From the NCBI GenBank assembly GCA_963823675.1, contig CAWGMT010000007.1, forward strand, positions 620,001-684,000: DNA of 64,000 bases, read 5' to 3'. The position numbers and the translations under genes were made by a program. This document shows positions 44,972 through 54,197 of this stretch, one piece after another; within the stretch, counting starts at the first letter, position 1, and every line of letters begins with the position of its first letter. The notes below the pieces were generated by a model. The model saw only the letters and a program-made list of their open reading frames with translations. It made no database searches and was not told where the DNA came from. Origin of the DNA: CAWGMT01 sp963823675. Lineage in GTDB: Bacteria; Planctomycetota; Planctomycetia; Isosphaerales; Isosphaeraceae.

Positions 44972-46968
44972 ATGTGTGGCATAGCCGGCGCGGTCGATTT
45001 GACCGGTACGCGTGAGTTTCCCCTGGGGCGGCTGCTAGCCATGACGGGGGCCATTGCGCACCGAGGGCCCGACGACGAGCAAGTCCACGTCGAGCCGGGG
45101 GTGGCGCTCGGAGCTCGGCGGCTGGCGATCATTGACCTGGCCGGCGGCAGGCAGCCGATCGGCAATGAGGATGAGTCGGTCTGGGTCGCGTTCAACGGCG
45201 AGCTGTTTGAGTATCCCGAACTGCGCCAGGAATTGCTCGCGCGCGGGCACCGGTTCAAGACCCGGTGCGACACCGAGGCCTGGGCCCACCTCTATGAAGA
45301 CCTGGGCGAAGGGATGTTCGCCAGGGCTCGGGGGCAGTTCGCCGTTTCGCTCTGGGACCGGAACAACCGGACGCTCATCCTGGGGCGTGACCGCGTGGGG
45401 ATCTGCCCGCTCTATTACACCCAGGTCGATGGCTGGCTCTTGTGGGGCTCTGAGATCAAGGCCCTCCTGGCCTCGGGCATGGTCGCGGCCCGGCCTGATG
45501 CGCGGGGGATCGATCATTTATTCACGTTCTTTTGCGCGGGACGACCCGCACGTTCTTCGAGGGGATCTTTTCGCTGCCGCCGGGGCACTTTCTCAAGATC
45601 AAGGATGGCCGCCTCGGCAAGCACATGTACTGGGATCTGGATTTCCCCGATGCGGGCGATGAGCGCCGGCTGGATGATCCGACGCCGCTGGTGGAAGAGC
45701 TGGAATCGCTGTTGCGGCAATCAGTCGAGCGGCGGCTGCGCAGCGATGTGCCGGTGGTGAGCTACATCAGCGGAGGGCTCGATTCGACGGTGGTTCTGGG
45801 CTTTTGCAGCCGTCATCGCGGCGAGCCGATTCCGTCGTTCACGATCGGGCTCGACAAAGCCGGGCCTGACGAGCGCGCGCATGCGGCCGAGGCGGCAAGG
45901 GTGCTGGGCTCGCCGCTGACGACGGTCACGATGGACCGGTCGCAGATCGGCGCCAGCTTTCCCGAGCTGATTCGAGCGGCCGAGGGGCCGGTGCTCGACA
46001 CATCGTGCGCGGCCTTGCTCCGGCTGGCCCAGGCGGTGCACGGTCAGGGGTACAAGGTCGCCCTCACGGGCGAAGGCGCCGATGAGGCTCTGGCCGGCTA
46101 TGTCTGGTACAAGGCCCAAGCAATCCGCGACGCCGTGACGGCCCGCATCGGCCGCGGGCTGCCGCGGCTTCTCCGTAAAGCCATGATGCGCAGCGTCGCG
46201 GGCAGTCGGCGGTTGCTGCCGCCCGAACTGGCGATCGGCGGCGTCCGCCCCGCCCAGCAGGATATGTACGAAATGATCTCGCAGGCGAAGCCGGGATTGT
46301 ACTCGCGCGACATGTGGCAACGGCTCGGCGGCCAAAGCGCCTACGACGACCTGGATATCACCAACGACCGCATCACGCGCTGGCATCCGCTCAACCAGTC
46401 GCTTTACGTCGGCTACAAGGTCATGCTGGCCGGGCTGCTCTTGATTTCCAAGGGCGACCGCATCGCCATGAATGCGTCGGTCGAGACCCGATATCCCTTC
46501 CTCGATGAGGATGTGATCGCGTTCTGCTCCAGGATCGCGCCGGAATACAAGATGCGCGGGCTGACCGAGAAATGGATCTTGCGCCAGGTCGCCGGGCGGA
46601 TTCTGCCCGAGCGGATCGCCAATCGGCCCAAGACGATGTTTCGCGCGTGCATGGCGAGCACGTTCCTCGGCTCCGACCGCCCCAGTTGGGTCGACCAGTT
46701 GCTCAGCCGCGAGTCGCTCTTGGCGACCGGATACTTCGATCCCGAGGCCGTGATTCGCCAGCGCGCCTGGCAGGTGCTGTTGCCGCGGATCACGCCCGCT
46801 CGGTTCATCCACGACGTGGCGCTGACGTGCGTCGTCTCGACCCAGCTCTGGCATCATATCTACTGCGGCGGCGGCCTTTGCGACTTGCCGACGTGGCAGG
46901 TGCCCGGGCGCCGGCACGCCGTGCGGCCCAGGGGAGTCGCCAGGACGTCGTCTTACCTTGCGCCTTGA
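44972..46968 (+). CDS. asnB: Glutamine-hydrolysing asparagine synthase (AsnB type), one-base frame break
   Basis: The ATG at 44972 gives MCGIAGAVDLTG, with Cys2 as the glutaminase nucleophile. The glutaminase domain continues (AIAHRGPDDEQVHVEPG, WVAFNGELFEYPELRQELLA, LWDRNNRTLILGRDRVGICP) to about 45528. There the frame slips in a T-run: adding one T gives FTFFLRGTTRTFFEGIF and joins the synthetase domain with its PP-loop VVSYISGGLDSTVVLGF and ALTGEGADEALAGYVWYK. The stop is at 46968; total ~665 aa. Role: ATP-dependent amidation of aspartate with glutamine-derived ammonia, or a related amidotransfer in a specialised pathway. The slip sits in a homopolymer and is probably a sequencing error. 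Confidence 0.9.
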
Positions 46969-47066
46969 AGGGCTTGAGTCGCCCCGGCTACGATGGGCGT
47001 CTCGCCCGTTACGTGCGCCGGGAGCGGATCGCAAGTCAGGAATTAGCCCCGAGAGGAGTATCCATC

Positions 47067-47585
47067 ATGGCACTCGTGAGTTATGTGCAGAACCAGGACG
47101 CCGCCGACAAGATCAAGCCGGTTTTCGAGGGGATGGAAAAGAAGATCGGCGCCGTGCCCAATATCTTTCGGGCGCTGGCGCATTATCCCGAGATGCTCGA
47201 GGCGTTCCTGAGCCTGAACGCGACCCTGCCCAGGACCAAGCTCGACGGCAAGCTGCGCGAGCTGGCTTATATCAAGACGTCGGAGCTCAACGGCTGCGGC
47301 TACTGCTTGCATCATCACCATGCGATCGGTAGAAAAGCGGGCCTGACCGACCAGCAGATCGCCGACACCGCGAAATACGAGACCAGCGACGTCTACAGCG
47401 ACCTGGAGCGCGACGTCATCCGGTATGCCGAGCAGGTGACGCGGCATATCAACGTCGATGATTCGCTCGCCAGCCGGCTCAAGCAGCATCTCGGCGACCG
47501 TGAGCTGGTCGAGCTCGCGATGACCGTCGGCATCGCCAATCTCACCAACCGCGTGACCGAGACGCTGCGGATGGAGCTGCCGTGA
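47067..47585 (+). CDS. Carboxymuconolactone decarboxylase / AhpD-like alkylhydroperoxidase family protein
   Basis: 172 aa from the ATG at 47067 with GAGAGGAG upstream; the frame is open further upstream inside asnB but lacks signals. The AhpD motif is present: ELAYIKTSELNGCGYCLHHH, with a CxxC pair followed by His, and an upstream Glu. The helical layout (IKPVFEGMEKKIGAVPNIFR at the start, ERDVIRYAEQVTRHI later) is typical. Role: probably a thiol-dependent peroxidase or related redox enzyme; many relatives are of unknown substrate. It is 98 bases after asnB and directly abuts the YceH-like gene (TGAATG), so an operon is likely. Confidence 0.9.
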   Translation: MALVSYVQNQDAADKIKPVFEGMEKKIGAVPNIFRALAHYPEMLEAFLSLNATLPRTKLDGKLRELAYIKTSELNGCGYCLHHHHAIGRKAGLTDQQIADTAKYETSDVYSDLERDVIRYAEQVTRHINVDDSLASRLKQHLGDRELVELAMTVGIANLTNRVTETLRMELP

Positions 47586-48356
47586 ATGACAAACGAAATC
47601 GCAGCGCCGATTCCAGGGGAAGCCACCTGCGGTCCCCTGACACCGCGTGAGCGCCGGGTAATCGGCGTCCTCGTCGAAAAGGCCAAGACCACGCCCGAGT
47701 ATTATCCGATGACGCTGGCGGCGATCGTCAGCGGCTGCAACCAGAAGTCCAACCGCGACCCCGTCACCGATTATGACCCAGACGACGTCGAAGAAACGCT
47801 CCATGGCCTGCGCAAGAAGGGGCTCACGATTCTGGTCGATGCGGGCGGGCGGGCGCTGCGCTGGAAGCACATGCTTTATGAGACGCTCAAGGCCACCAAG
47901 GCCGAGATGGCGGTATTGGTCGAGCTGCTGTTGCGCGGGCCGCAGACCGAGGGCGACCTGCGCGCCCGTGCCAGCCGGATGGAGCCGCTGCCGGACCTGG
48001 CGAGCTTGCAGACGATCCTCCAGGCTCTGGCGGCGCGGCGGCTGGTGCATTATCTGTCGCCCCCCGAGCAGAAGCGCGGGGTTTATGTGGCGCATGGGTT
48101 TTATCCTGCCGCCGAGCTGGAAAAAGTGCGGCAGGCGTTTGCCTCGCGCCAGCCCGCCGACGAAGAGATGCCGGCCCGCCTCTCCTCCGCGCGGGCCGAT
48201 CTGAATGCGGCCGCCGCCGCGCCCGGCTGGGCGGCGGAGATCGTGGCGCTTCGCGACGAGAATACCGTGCTTCGCGCCGAAATCAACAATCTGCGCAGCG
48301 CGCTCGAAGCGCTTACCGCCGAGGTCCGCGCTCTGAAATCCGAGCTCGGAGTTTGA
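47586..48356 (+). CDS. YceH/DUF480 family protein
   Basis: 256 aa, ATG at 47586 immediately after the stop of the AhpD-like gene. DUF480 blocks: PLTPRERRVIGVLVEKAKTT, PEYYPMTLAAIVSGCNQKSN, RDPVTDYDPDDVEETLHGLR, then a second winged-helix-like half (AEMAVLVELLLRGPQTEGDL) and a C-terminal coiled coil (IVALRDENTVLRAEINNLRS). The family consists of two winged-helix domains; its function is unknown although it is widespread. Frame intact and length normal. Confidence 0.92.
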   Translation: MTNEIAAPIPGEATCGPLTPRERRVIGVLVEKAKTTPEYYPMTLAAIVSGCNQKSNRDPVTDYDPDDVEETLHGLRKKGLTILVDAGGRALRWKHMLYETLKATKAEMAVLVELLLRGPQTEGDLRARASRMEPLPDLASLQTILQALAARRLVHYLSPPEQKRGVYVAHGFYPAAELEKVRQAFASRQPADEEMPARLSSARADLNAAAAAPGWAAEIVALRDENTVLRAEINNLRSALEALTAEVRALKSELGV

Positions 48357-48394
48357 TCGAATGAGTTCGCCGGCCGCAATGGAAACATCCGGAA

Positions 48395-48431
48395 CCCCCC
48401 CCTTCCCCCCCTTATCAAGGGGGGAGAAGGC
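48395..48431. repeat. C/G-run palindrome
   Basis: CCCCCCTTATCAAGGGGGG preceded by a second C-run (CCCCCCCCTTCC) and followed by AGAAGG. It can form a short strong hairpin between the YceH-like and GH38-like genes. Similar C-run palindromes are frequent intergenic elements in bacteria; no second copy was found here. Confidence 0.5.
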
Positions 48432-48449
48432 GCGCGCAATGAAACTGGG

Positions 48450-51400
48450 GTGAGCTCAATCGAGGGGCAAGACCAAGACTCAATCTCGCCGGCCCCGCCT
48501 GCACCATCCACCGCGGACGCTGACGTGCCCGCACCAGGCGAGTCCGCGGCCGAGCCCGAGCGAATCGCGGATGTCCCGCCCGAGCCCGCCCGGGACGGCT
48601 GGGCCTTGATCGCGCTTGTGCCTTACGACGGCCGCGAGCCGCCGTCGGATGTGGGCGACGAGGTGGCCGAGGCCGTCTGGTGCGCGGTCTCTGCGCTCTG
48701 GCATCCCGCCCTGCTCGACCGGGCCATCGCGTTGCCGAGGGTCGAGCCGATCGAATCGCCGACGCCCCCCGCCGCACGTGAGGTGCGGGTTGTCCCCAGC
48801 GGGTCGTGGGATCGGTTGCCGTCGGGTTATCGCACCGCGGCCCTTGACGCCGGGGCAGTGCTCATCGAATCGGCCAGCGACCGTGGCGAGCTGGTCCGCC
48901 AGATCCTCGGGCGGCTCGGGGCCGATGATGGGCTCGATCGGGTCGCGGACGAGGGCATGGCCGGCGCGCGCGCGACTTCCTGGCACTGGGAACGGTTCGC
49001 TGGTTCCTGCGCGAGCTCACAACGTCGATGGGTCACGCCGACATGCTCGACGCCGACAGTCTGACGCGCGAGCTCCTGGCCGCAGCGCATGCCTGGCGGA
49101 CCGGCGATTGGCCCGGGTCCGTCAATCGGCTCCGGGCCGCATTCGAGGTGTTGACCCAGGCGCGCGAGCGGTTCTATCCCGTAGACGCCTATGTGATCGA
49201 TCTCTGTCTTCTGGACCCGAGCATGGGGGAGGGAGTGCTGGCCGAACCACTGGCGACGCCCGTGGCCATCTCATTCTTGGCGCCTGCGCAGGCCGTCGAG
49301 ACTCAAGGCTTGCAGGATCCGGCGCGGATGGCGGCGCTGCGGCAGGCGATCGCGGATGGGTGGGCCGACGTCGTGGGAGGCACATATGCCGAGGCCGAAG
49401 ACCCGCTCCTGCCCTTAGAATCGATCGTCTGGCAGTTCCGCCACGGCGCCTCGGTCTACCGGACCTATCTCGAGGATCGCACTGTCGAGACCTATGCGCG
49501 GCGGCGGTTCGGCCTCCACGCTCAGTTGCCCCAGATCGCCAAGCGGTTCGGGTTTCGCTACGCGCTTCACCTCGGTTTCGATGCGGGTCGATTTCCGATC
49601 CCGTCCGAAACCAAGCGGCTCTGGGAGAGCCCCGACGGCAGCAGCCTCGAGAGCCTGATGCGGCCGCCCTTGGCCGCCGACCGCCCGGCGCAGGGTTGGC
49701 TGCTTCCCTGGCGTCTGGCCGCGACCATGAAGAACGACCACGTCGCCGCCCTGCCACTTTTGCACTGGCCGCGGCCGGTCGCTTCGTGGTATCTCGACCT
49801 GCGGCGCGTCGCCACGTACTCGCCCGTGCTGGGCCGCTTTACCACCCTGAACGACTTCTTCCATTTGAGCGACCGCCCGTACGAGACCTTCCGGCCCGAG
49901 AGCGACCAGTACGTCACGCCGTATCTGCAACAGGCCGTCGCCAGGCGCGAATCGCAGCCCGTGACGCGGCTCACTCGCCACCACCGGCTGCGGGCCCGGC
50001 TGGACGCGGCCAGGACGATCCAGTCCCTGGCCCTGGCGATCGCGGCCGCCAGCCAGAGTCAGCTTGCGGCCGAGCCAGCCGCGGCCGACGCCGCCCCAAA
50101 TCCACTCGATGAGCTCGAAACACTGATCGAAGGCGGACGTCATGCGGAGGCAAAGGAGGGCCTTGACGAGGCGATCGCGATCGAGGCCGAGGCCCTCACA
50201 AACCGGCTGGTCACGGTGCCGGCCGGCTCGAGCTCGGTTCCCTCCAGGCAAAGCGGCGCACAGCGTCCGGGTTTCTTGGTGATCAACCCGCTAAGTCTCT
50301 CGCGGCGGGCCGCGGTACTTCTTCCCGATGCGGCGCTCGATCTACGACCCGAGGGGTCGCTGCGCGCCGCCCAGTTCACCGACGAAGGGGTTTATGCCGT
50401 CGTCGACGTGCCGTCATTCGGCTTTGCGTGGGTGCCGCGAGCCCGATCCCGGAATTCCGCCCGTCTCCCCGGCGGGCCACGCGGCGCGGGGCCGCCAGAT
50501 TCGCAATGAGCTCATGGAGGTCGAGATCGACGCGGCGACCGGCGGCATCCGGCGGCTGGGCGCCGTCGGCGAACCGAGCCCGCGGTTAGGTCAGCAACTC
50601 GTCCTGGCCGGATTCGACGGCGCCGCGGGCAAGCCAGGCGGATCTCGGATGCGGTCGGAACGAATCGAGATCGACTACGCCGGGCCGGCGCTGGTTCAGG
50701 CCACGTCATCGGGCGGCCTGTTCGATGCGGGCGATGGCCGGCGGCTGGCGTCGTTCGTGCAGCGCTATCGGCTCTGGACCGGCCGGCCGATCCTCGAGAT
50801 CGACGTCACGCTCGGCGACCTTGACCCGGGCTGGCAGAGCCGCGCCGCGCAGGCCGACCCATTTTCGTTCTATCTCGCCTGCCGCTGGGCGTGGCCCGAC
50901 CCGAATTCGATGGTGCGCCGGCTGGTTTTCTCGGCCCCCGAGCTCACCGAGGCGGAACGTCCCGAGTCGCCCGAGGCGCTCGATATCTCAACCCGCACGC
51001 AACGGACCGCACTGCTCTTTGGCGGCCTGTGCCATCATCGCAAGCACGGCAGCCGCATGCTCGATACCCTCCTGCTGGCCGGTGCGGAAACGAGCCGCTC
51101 GTTTCAGCTTGGGGTCGTCCTCGATCTCGAGCATCCGTTCCACGCCGCCGCCGATCTGATCACCCCCGCGCTCGTCGTGCCGACCGACCTTGGCCCTCCC
51201 GCGCTGGGAACGAGCGGCTGGCTGGTGCGGCTCGACCATAAAGCTGTCGCCATATCTCATGTCGGTTTCGCACCAGAGACTGGCGACGACCGCGGCTGGG
51301 GCCTGATTTTTCACTTGCTCGAGACGACCGGTCAATCGTGCCGCTGCCGCTTGCGGCTCTTCCGCAACCCCACCTGGGCCCGCCAGGTCGATTTCCAGGG

Positions 51401-51494
51401 CGAGACCATCATCGACCTGACGGTTCAGGATGACGCTGTGCTGGTCGACCTCACGCCGCACGAGCTGGCGCGGGTCGTCGTGACGTTGGGGTAG
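48450..51494 (+). CDS. GH38-like (alpha-mannosidase-type) protein, two frame breaks
   Basis: The coding path starts at a GTG at 48450 and gives a Pro/Ala-rich start and then SGSWDRLPSGYRTAALDAGA. Near 48970 a slip in a GCGCGCGCG run moves to the frame RDFLALGTVRWFLRELTTSM, GHADMLDADSLTRELLAAAH and on to about 50440. A second slip returns to the first frame (IRNELMEVEIDAATGGIRRL to the stop at 51494). The joined product is about 1010 aa. The middle (VGGTYAEAEDPLLPLESIVW, KRFGFRYALHLGFDAGRFPI) is reminiscent of the N-terminal catalytic domain of GH38, and the C-terminal half is beta-rich like the mannosidase sandwich domains. No signal peptide seen. Activity not established. Same strand as asnB-AhpD-YceH. 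Confidence 0.6.
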
Positions 51495-51555
51495 CCGGCG
51501 CCAAGCTCGACGCGGGCATTCTGGTGAGTGAACCAGTCAAAGGGACGCCGAGCGA

Positions 51556-51588
51556 CTTGTAGGAGCGATCCCAAGATTCGCGCATCGG
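51556..51588. repeat. Short fragment of the dispersed element (copy C)
   Basis: CTTGTAGGAGCGATCCCAAG followed by ATTCGCGCATCGG matches the 3' half of copies A and B with an internal deletion of the CGGCTCTGTCCGG part. Confidence 0.55.
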
Positions 51589-51613
51589 TCGTCCCTTGTC
51601 TCGCCGGAGGGGA

Positions 51614-54010
51614 TCACTTCAACTCGACTTTTACCTTTTCGATTTTACCGTCGAACTTGAACGGTGCGCGGTCAAAGTAGTCGAGCGACACGGGCGAGCC
51701 GAGGTCCACTCCCACGTCAAACGTCTCGCTCGCCGTGAACGCGCCGGGGACCGTTCGCTTGACGGTCGTCCGTGCGACTTCTGCACCGTCGATCTTGACG
51801 ATGACCGCGGCGGGCGCGCCAGGACGGGCGATGGACGTGTTGACCTCGATTCTATGCTTGCCTGGCGACAAGCCGTCTCTGGTCCGGGCCGTGTATCTCT
51901 CGATGAGCATCATGTTGTATTCGTAGACGAGGCTCCCCTTGTTCATGAAAAGGCTGAGGCCGCCGCTCGCCCCGCCGACGGCGTACAGAACTCCCGAGGC
52001 GTCCTGGCATACCTCGAGATCGATCACGACCCGATTGCTCTGCCGGCCGACTCCCGGCGCCGTGAATTCGGGCATCCGGGTTGTCGCCGTATCGAATTGC
52101 CAGCTCGTGTATGGCGTCGCAATGCGGTCTTCGGGGTGGAAACGCGTCCATAGACCGCCACCAATCGGTAGCGCCTTGTTCGCCCTGGCCTCGACCAGGA
52201 AAAGCTCCTTCATTTTCGCCAACCGCTCGGGCTCCGCCGCGGCGAGGTCGTCAGCCTGGGCGAAATCTCTGGTGAGGTCGTACAGCTCCCAAACGTCCTT
52301 GTTCGCGTCCCAGTTCCTCAGCCTGGCGGTTGACCCTGGAGTGTCCCACGGGATGAACGGGCCGAAGGTGCAGGCGAACCAGCCATCCTGGTAGATGCCG
52401 CGGCTACCGTTGTTCTCGAAGTACTGCAACTTCTTCCGGCCGGCTGCGGTCGGATCGCCGAAGGTGTAGGCCATGCTGACGCCGTTGATCGGGTCCTGCT
52501 TGAACCCGTTCACCTCCTCGGGCTGCTTGACGCCGATCACCTCGTAGAGCGTCGGGACGATGTCGTTGACGTGGTGGAACTGCGACCGGGGCGTTTTGTC
52601 CGGCTTGAGACTCTTCGGCCACGAGACCACCATCGGGTTGCGGGTGCCGCCGAAGTGCGCGGCGACGAGCTTGGTCGACCGAAACGGCGTGCTGCCGGCC
52701 CACGCCCAGCCGGCGTGGTACATGTTGTCTACCTTGGGTGAGCCGAGGGCCGGCAGCCCGCCGATCCCTTCCAGTGCAGCAATCTGTTGCTCGATCGTAT
52801 TCGGGATGTTGTTCTGGGCCAGCAGTTCGCTGACGCTTCCCTTCTGGCCTTCGGCGCTCGAGCCGTTGTCGCCCCAGATGTAGAGAATCAAGGTGTTGTC
52901 GCGAAGGCCGAGTTGTTCCAGTCCGTCCACCAGCTTGCCGACATGCGCATCGGTGTGCTCGGCGAACCCAGCGAATACTTCCATCAGCCGGCGCTGGAAC
53001 GGTTTTTCCGCCTCCGGGATGCTGTCCCACGAGGCCAACGATTCGGGTCGCGGCGTCAGCTTCACGTTCGCCGGGATCCAGCCGAGCTCCTTCTGCCGCT
53101 GGAAAACCCGCTCGCGATACCTGTCCCACCCGTCGTCGAATCTGCCCTGATACTTGTCGGCCCACTCCTTGAAGATGTGGTGCGGGCCGTGGGCGGCACC
53201 CGGCGCCCAGTACATGAGGAACGGTTTGTCGGGCGAGAAGGCCCGGTGCTTCTTCAGCCAGGCGAGCGCCTTGTCGCACATGTCTTCGGTGAGGTGGTAC
53301 TTTTCGCTGTGCGGAGGTTCGATCGCGTTTAAGTTCTCGTACAGCCGGGGCTCCCACTGAGACGTCTCGCCCGCAAGGAAGCCGTAGAAATAATCGAACC
53401 CGTGGCCGGTCGGCCAGCGGTCGAACGGCCCCATCGCCGTGGTCTGGTTGGCGGGAGTGTTGTGCCACTTGCCGAACGCCGCGGTCTTGTACCCGTAATG
53501 GTGCAGCGTCTCGGCAATGGTGGCAGACGTCCGGGGGATGATGCCGGTGTAACCGTCAAAATCGGACGCCCGTTCGGCGATTGTGCCATTCCCGACCCGG
53601 TGGTGGTTCCGGCCCGTTAGCAGTGCGGCGCGAGTCGGCGAACAGATCGATGTGGTATGGAACGCGTTGTAGCAGATTCCCGAGTCGCGCAGCTTTGTGA
53701 GCGTCGGCGTATGGACCTCACCACCGAACGTGTCGGGAAGGCCAAAGCCCACGTCGTCGATCAGCACGATGAGCACGTTCGGCGCCCCGTGCATCAGCCG
53801 TTCCGGTTCTTTTCGCCATTTCATCGTAGATTGCTGAAGCGTCGGCCCCGCGATGCTCGCCGACGGCGTGGGTGGGAAAGGGAGAATGGAACCGTCGCCA
53901 GCCGGCGGTTCCGAGTGACCCTGGCCCCACGACGATGTCGGGATGAGGCACAAGATGATCCAGGTCACCGCGACGATCGGTGCACCAGCACGCCAGAAGC
54001 CCTGGCCCAT
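51614..54010 (-). CDS. Secreted arylsulfatase (sulfatase family S1)
   Basis: 798 aa, ATG at 54010. Signal peptide (IVAVTWIILCLIPTSSWGQG). The sulfatase core begins near residue 75: NVLIVLIDDVGFG (metal Asp pair), then TTSICSPTRAALLTGRNHH with the C-S-P-T-R formylglycine motif, AAFGKWHNTP, and later YIWGDNGSSAEG (metal Asp/Asn). The C-terminal ~170 residues form a beta-sandwich (VVIDLEVCQDASGVLYAVGG, SPVSLDYFDRAPFKFDG). Role: hydrolysis of sulfate esters, probably of algal or host polysaccharides, after Cys-to-formylglycine activation by an unlinked maturase. Length suits the large arylsulfatase A/PAS-like group. Frame intact. Confidence 0.95.
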   Translation of the reverse strand: MGQGFWRAGAPIVAVTWIILCLIPTSSWGQGHSEPPAGDGSILPFPPTPSASIAGPTLQQSTMKWRKEPERLMHGAPNVLIVLIDDVGFGLPDTFGGEVHTPTLTKLRDSGICYNAFHTTSICSPTRAALLTGRNHHRVGNGTIAERASDFDGYTGIIPRTSATIAETLHHYGYKTAAFGKWHNTPANQTTAMGPFDRWPTGHGFDYFYGFLAGETSQWEPRLYENLNAIEPPHSEKYHLTEDMCDKALAWLKKHRAFSPDKPFLMYWAPGAAHGPHHIFKEWADKYQGRFDDGWDRYRERVFQRQKELGWIPANVKLTPRPESLASWDSIPEAEKPFQRRLMEVFAGFAEHTDAHVGKLVDGLEQLGLRDNTLILYIWGDNGSSAEGQKGSVSELLAQNNIPNTIEQQIAALEGIGGLPALGSPKVDNMYHAGWAWAGSTPFRSTKLVAAHFGGTRNPMVVSWPKSLKPDKTPRSQFHHVNDIVPTLYEVIGVKQPEEVNGFKQDPINGVSMAYTFGDPTAAGRKKLQYFENNGSRGIYQDGWFACTFGPFIPWDTPGSTARLRNWDANKDVWELYDLTRDFAQADDLAAAEPERLAKMKELFLVEARANKALPIGGGLWTRFHPEDRIATPYTSWQFDTATTRMPEFTAPGVGRQSNRVVIDLEVCQDASGVLYAVGGASGGLSLFMNKGSLVYEYNMMLIERYTARTRDGLSPGKHRIEVNTSIARPGAPAAVIVKIDGAEVARTTVKRTVPGAFTASETFDVGVDLGSPVSLDYFDRAPFKFDGKIEKVKVELK

Positions 54011-54197
54011 ACTTGATTCCCTTGATGGTTGATGGGTGTGGTCATTGGATCACGACGCGGAAGGCGGCGCCGAGTCTCGACAACCGCCGTCGCCCCCGCG
54101 GCGTCGATTCGCCGGATGTGCATCCGGCGATCTTCATTCAGAGCTCACCCGGAAAGTTCGGTCAGCTTGGCCATGATGGAGTCGACGACGACAGGTC

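Noticed and set aside
45721..47034. Long minus-strand open frame across asnB
   Set aside because: Antisense shadow of the synthetase domain; composition typical of GC-rich shadow frames.
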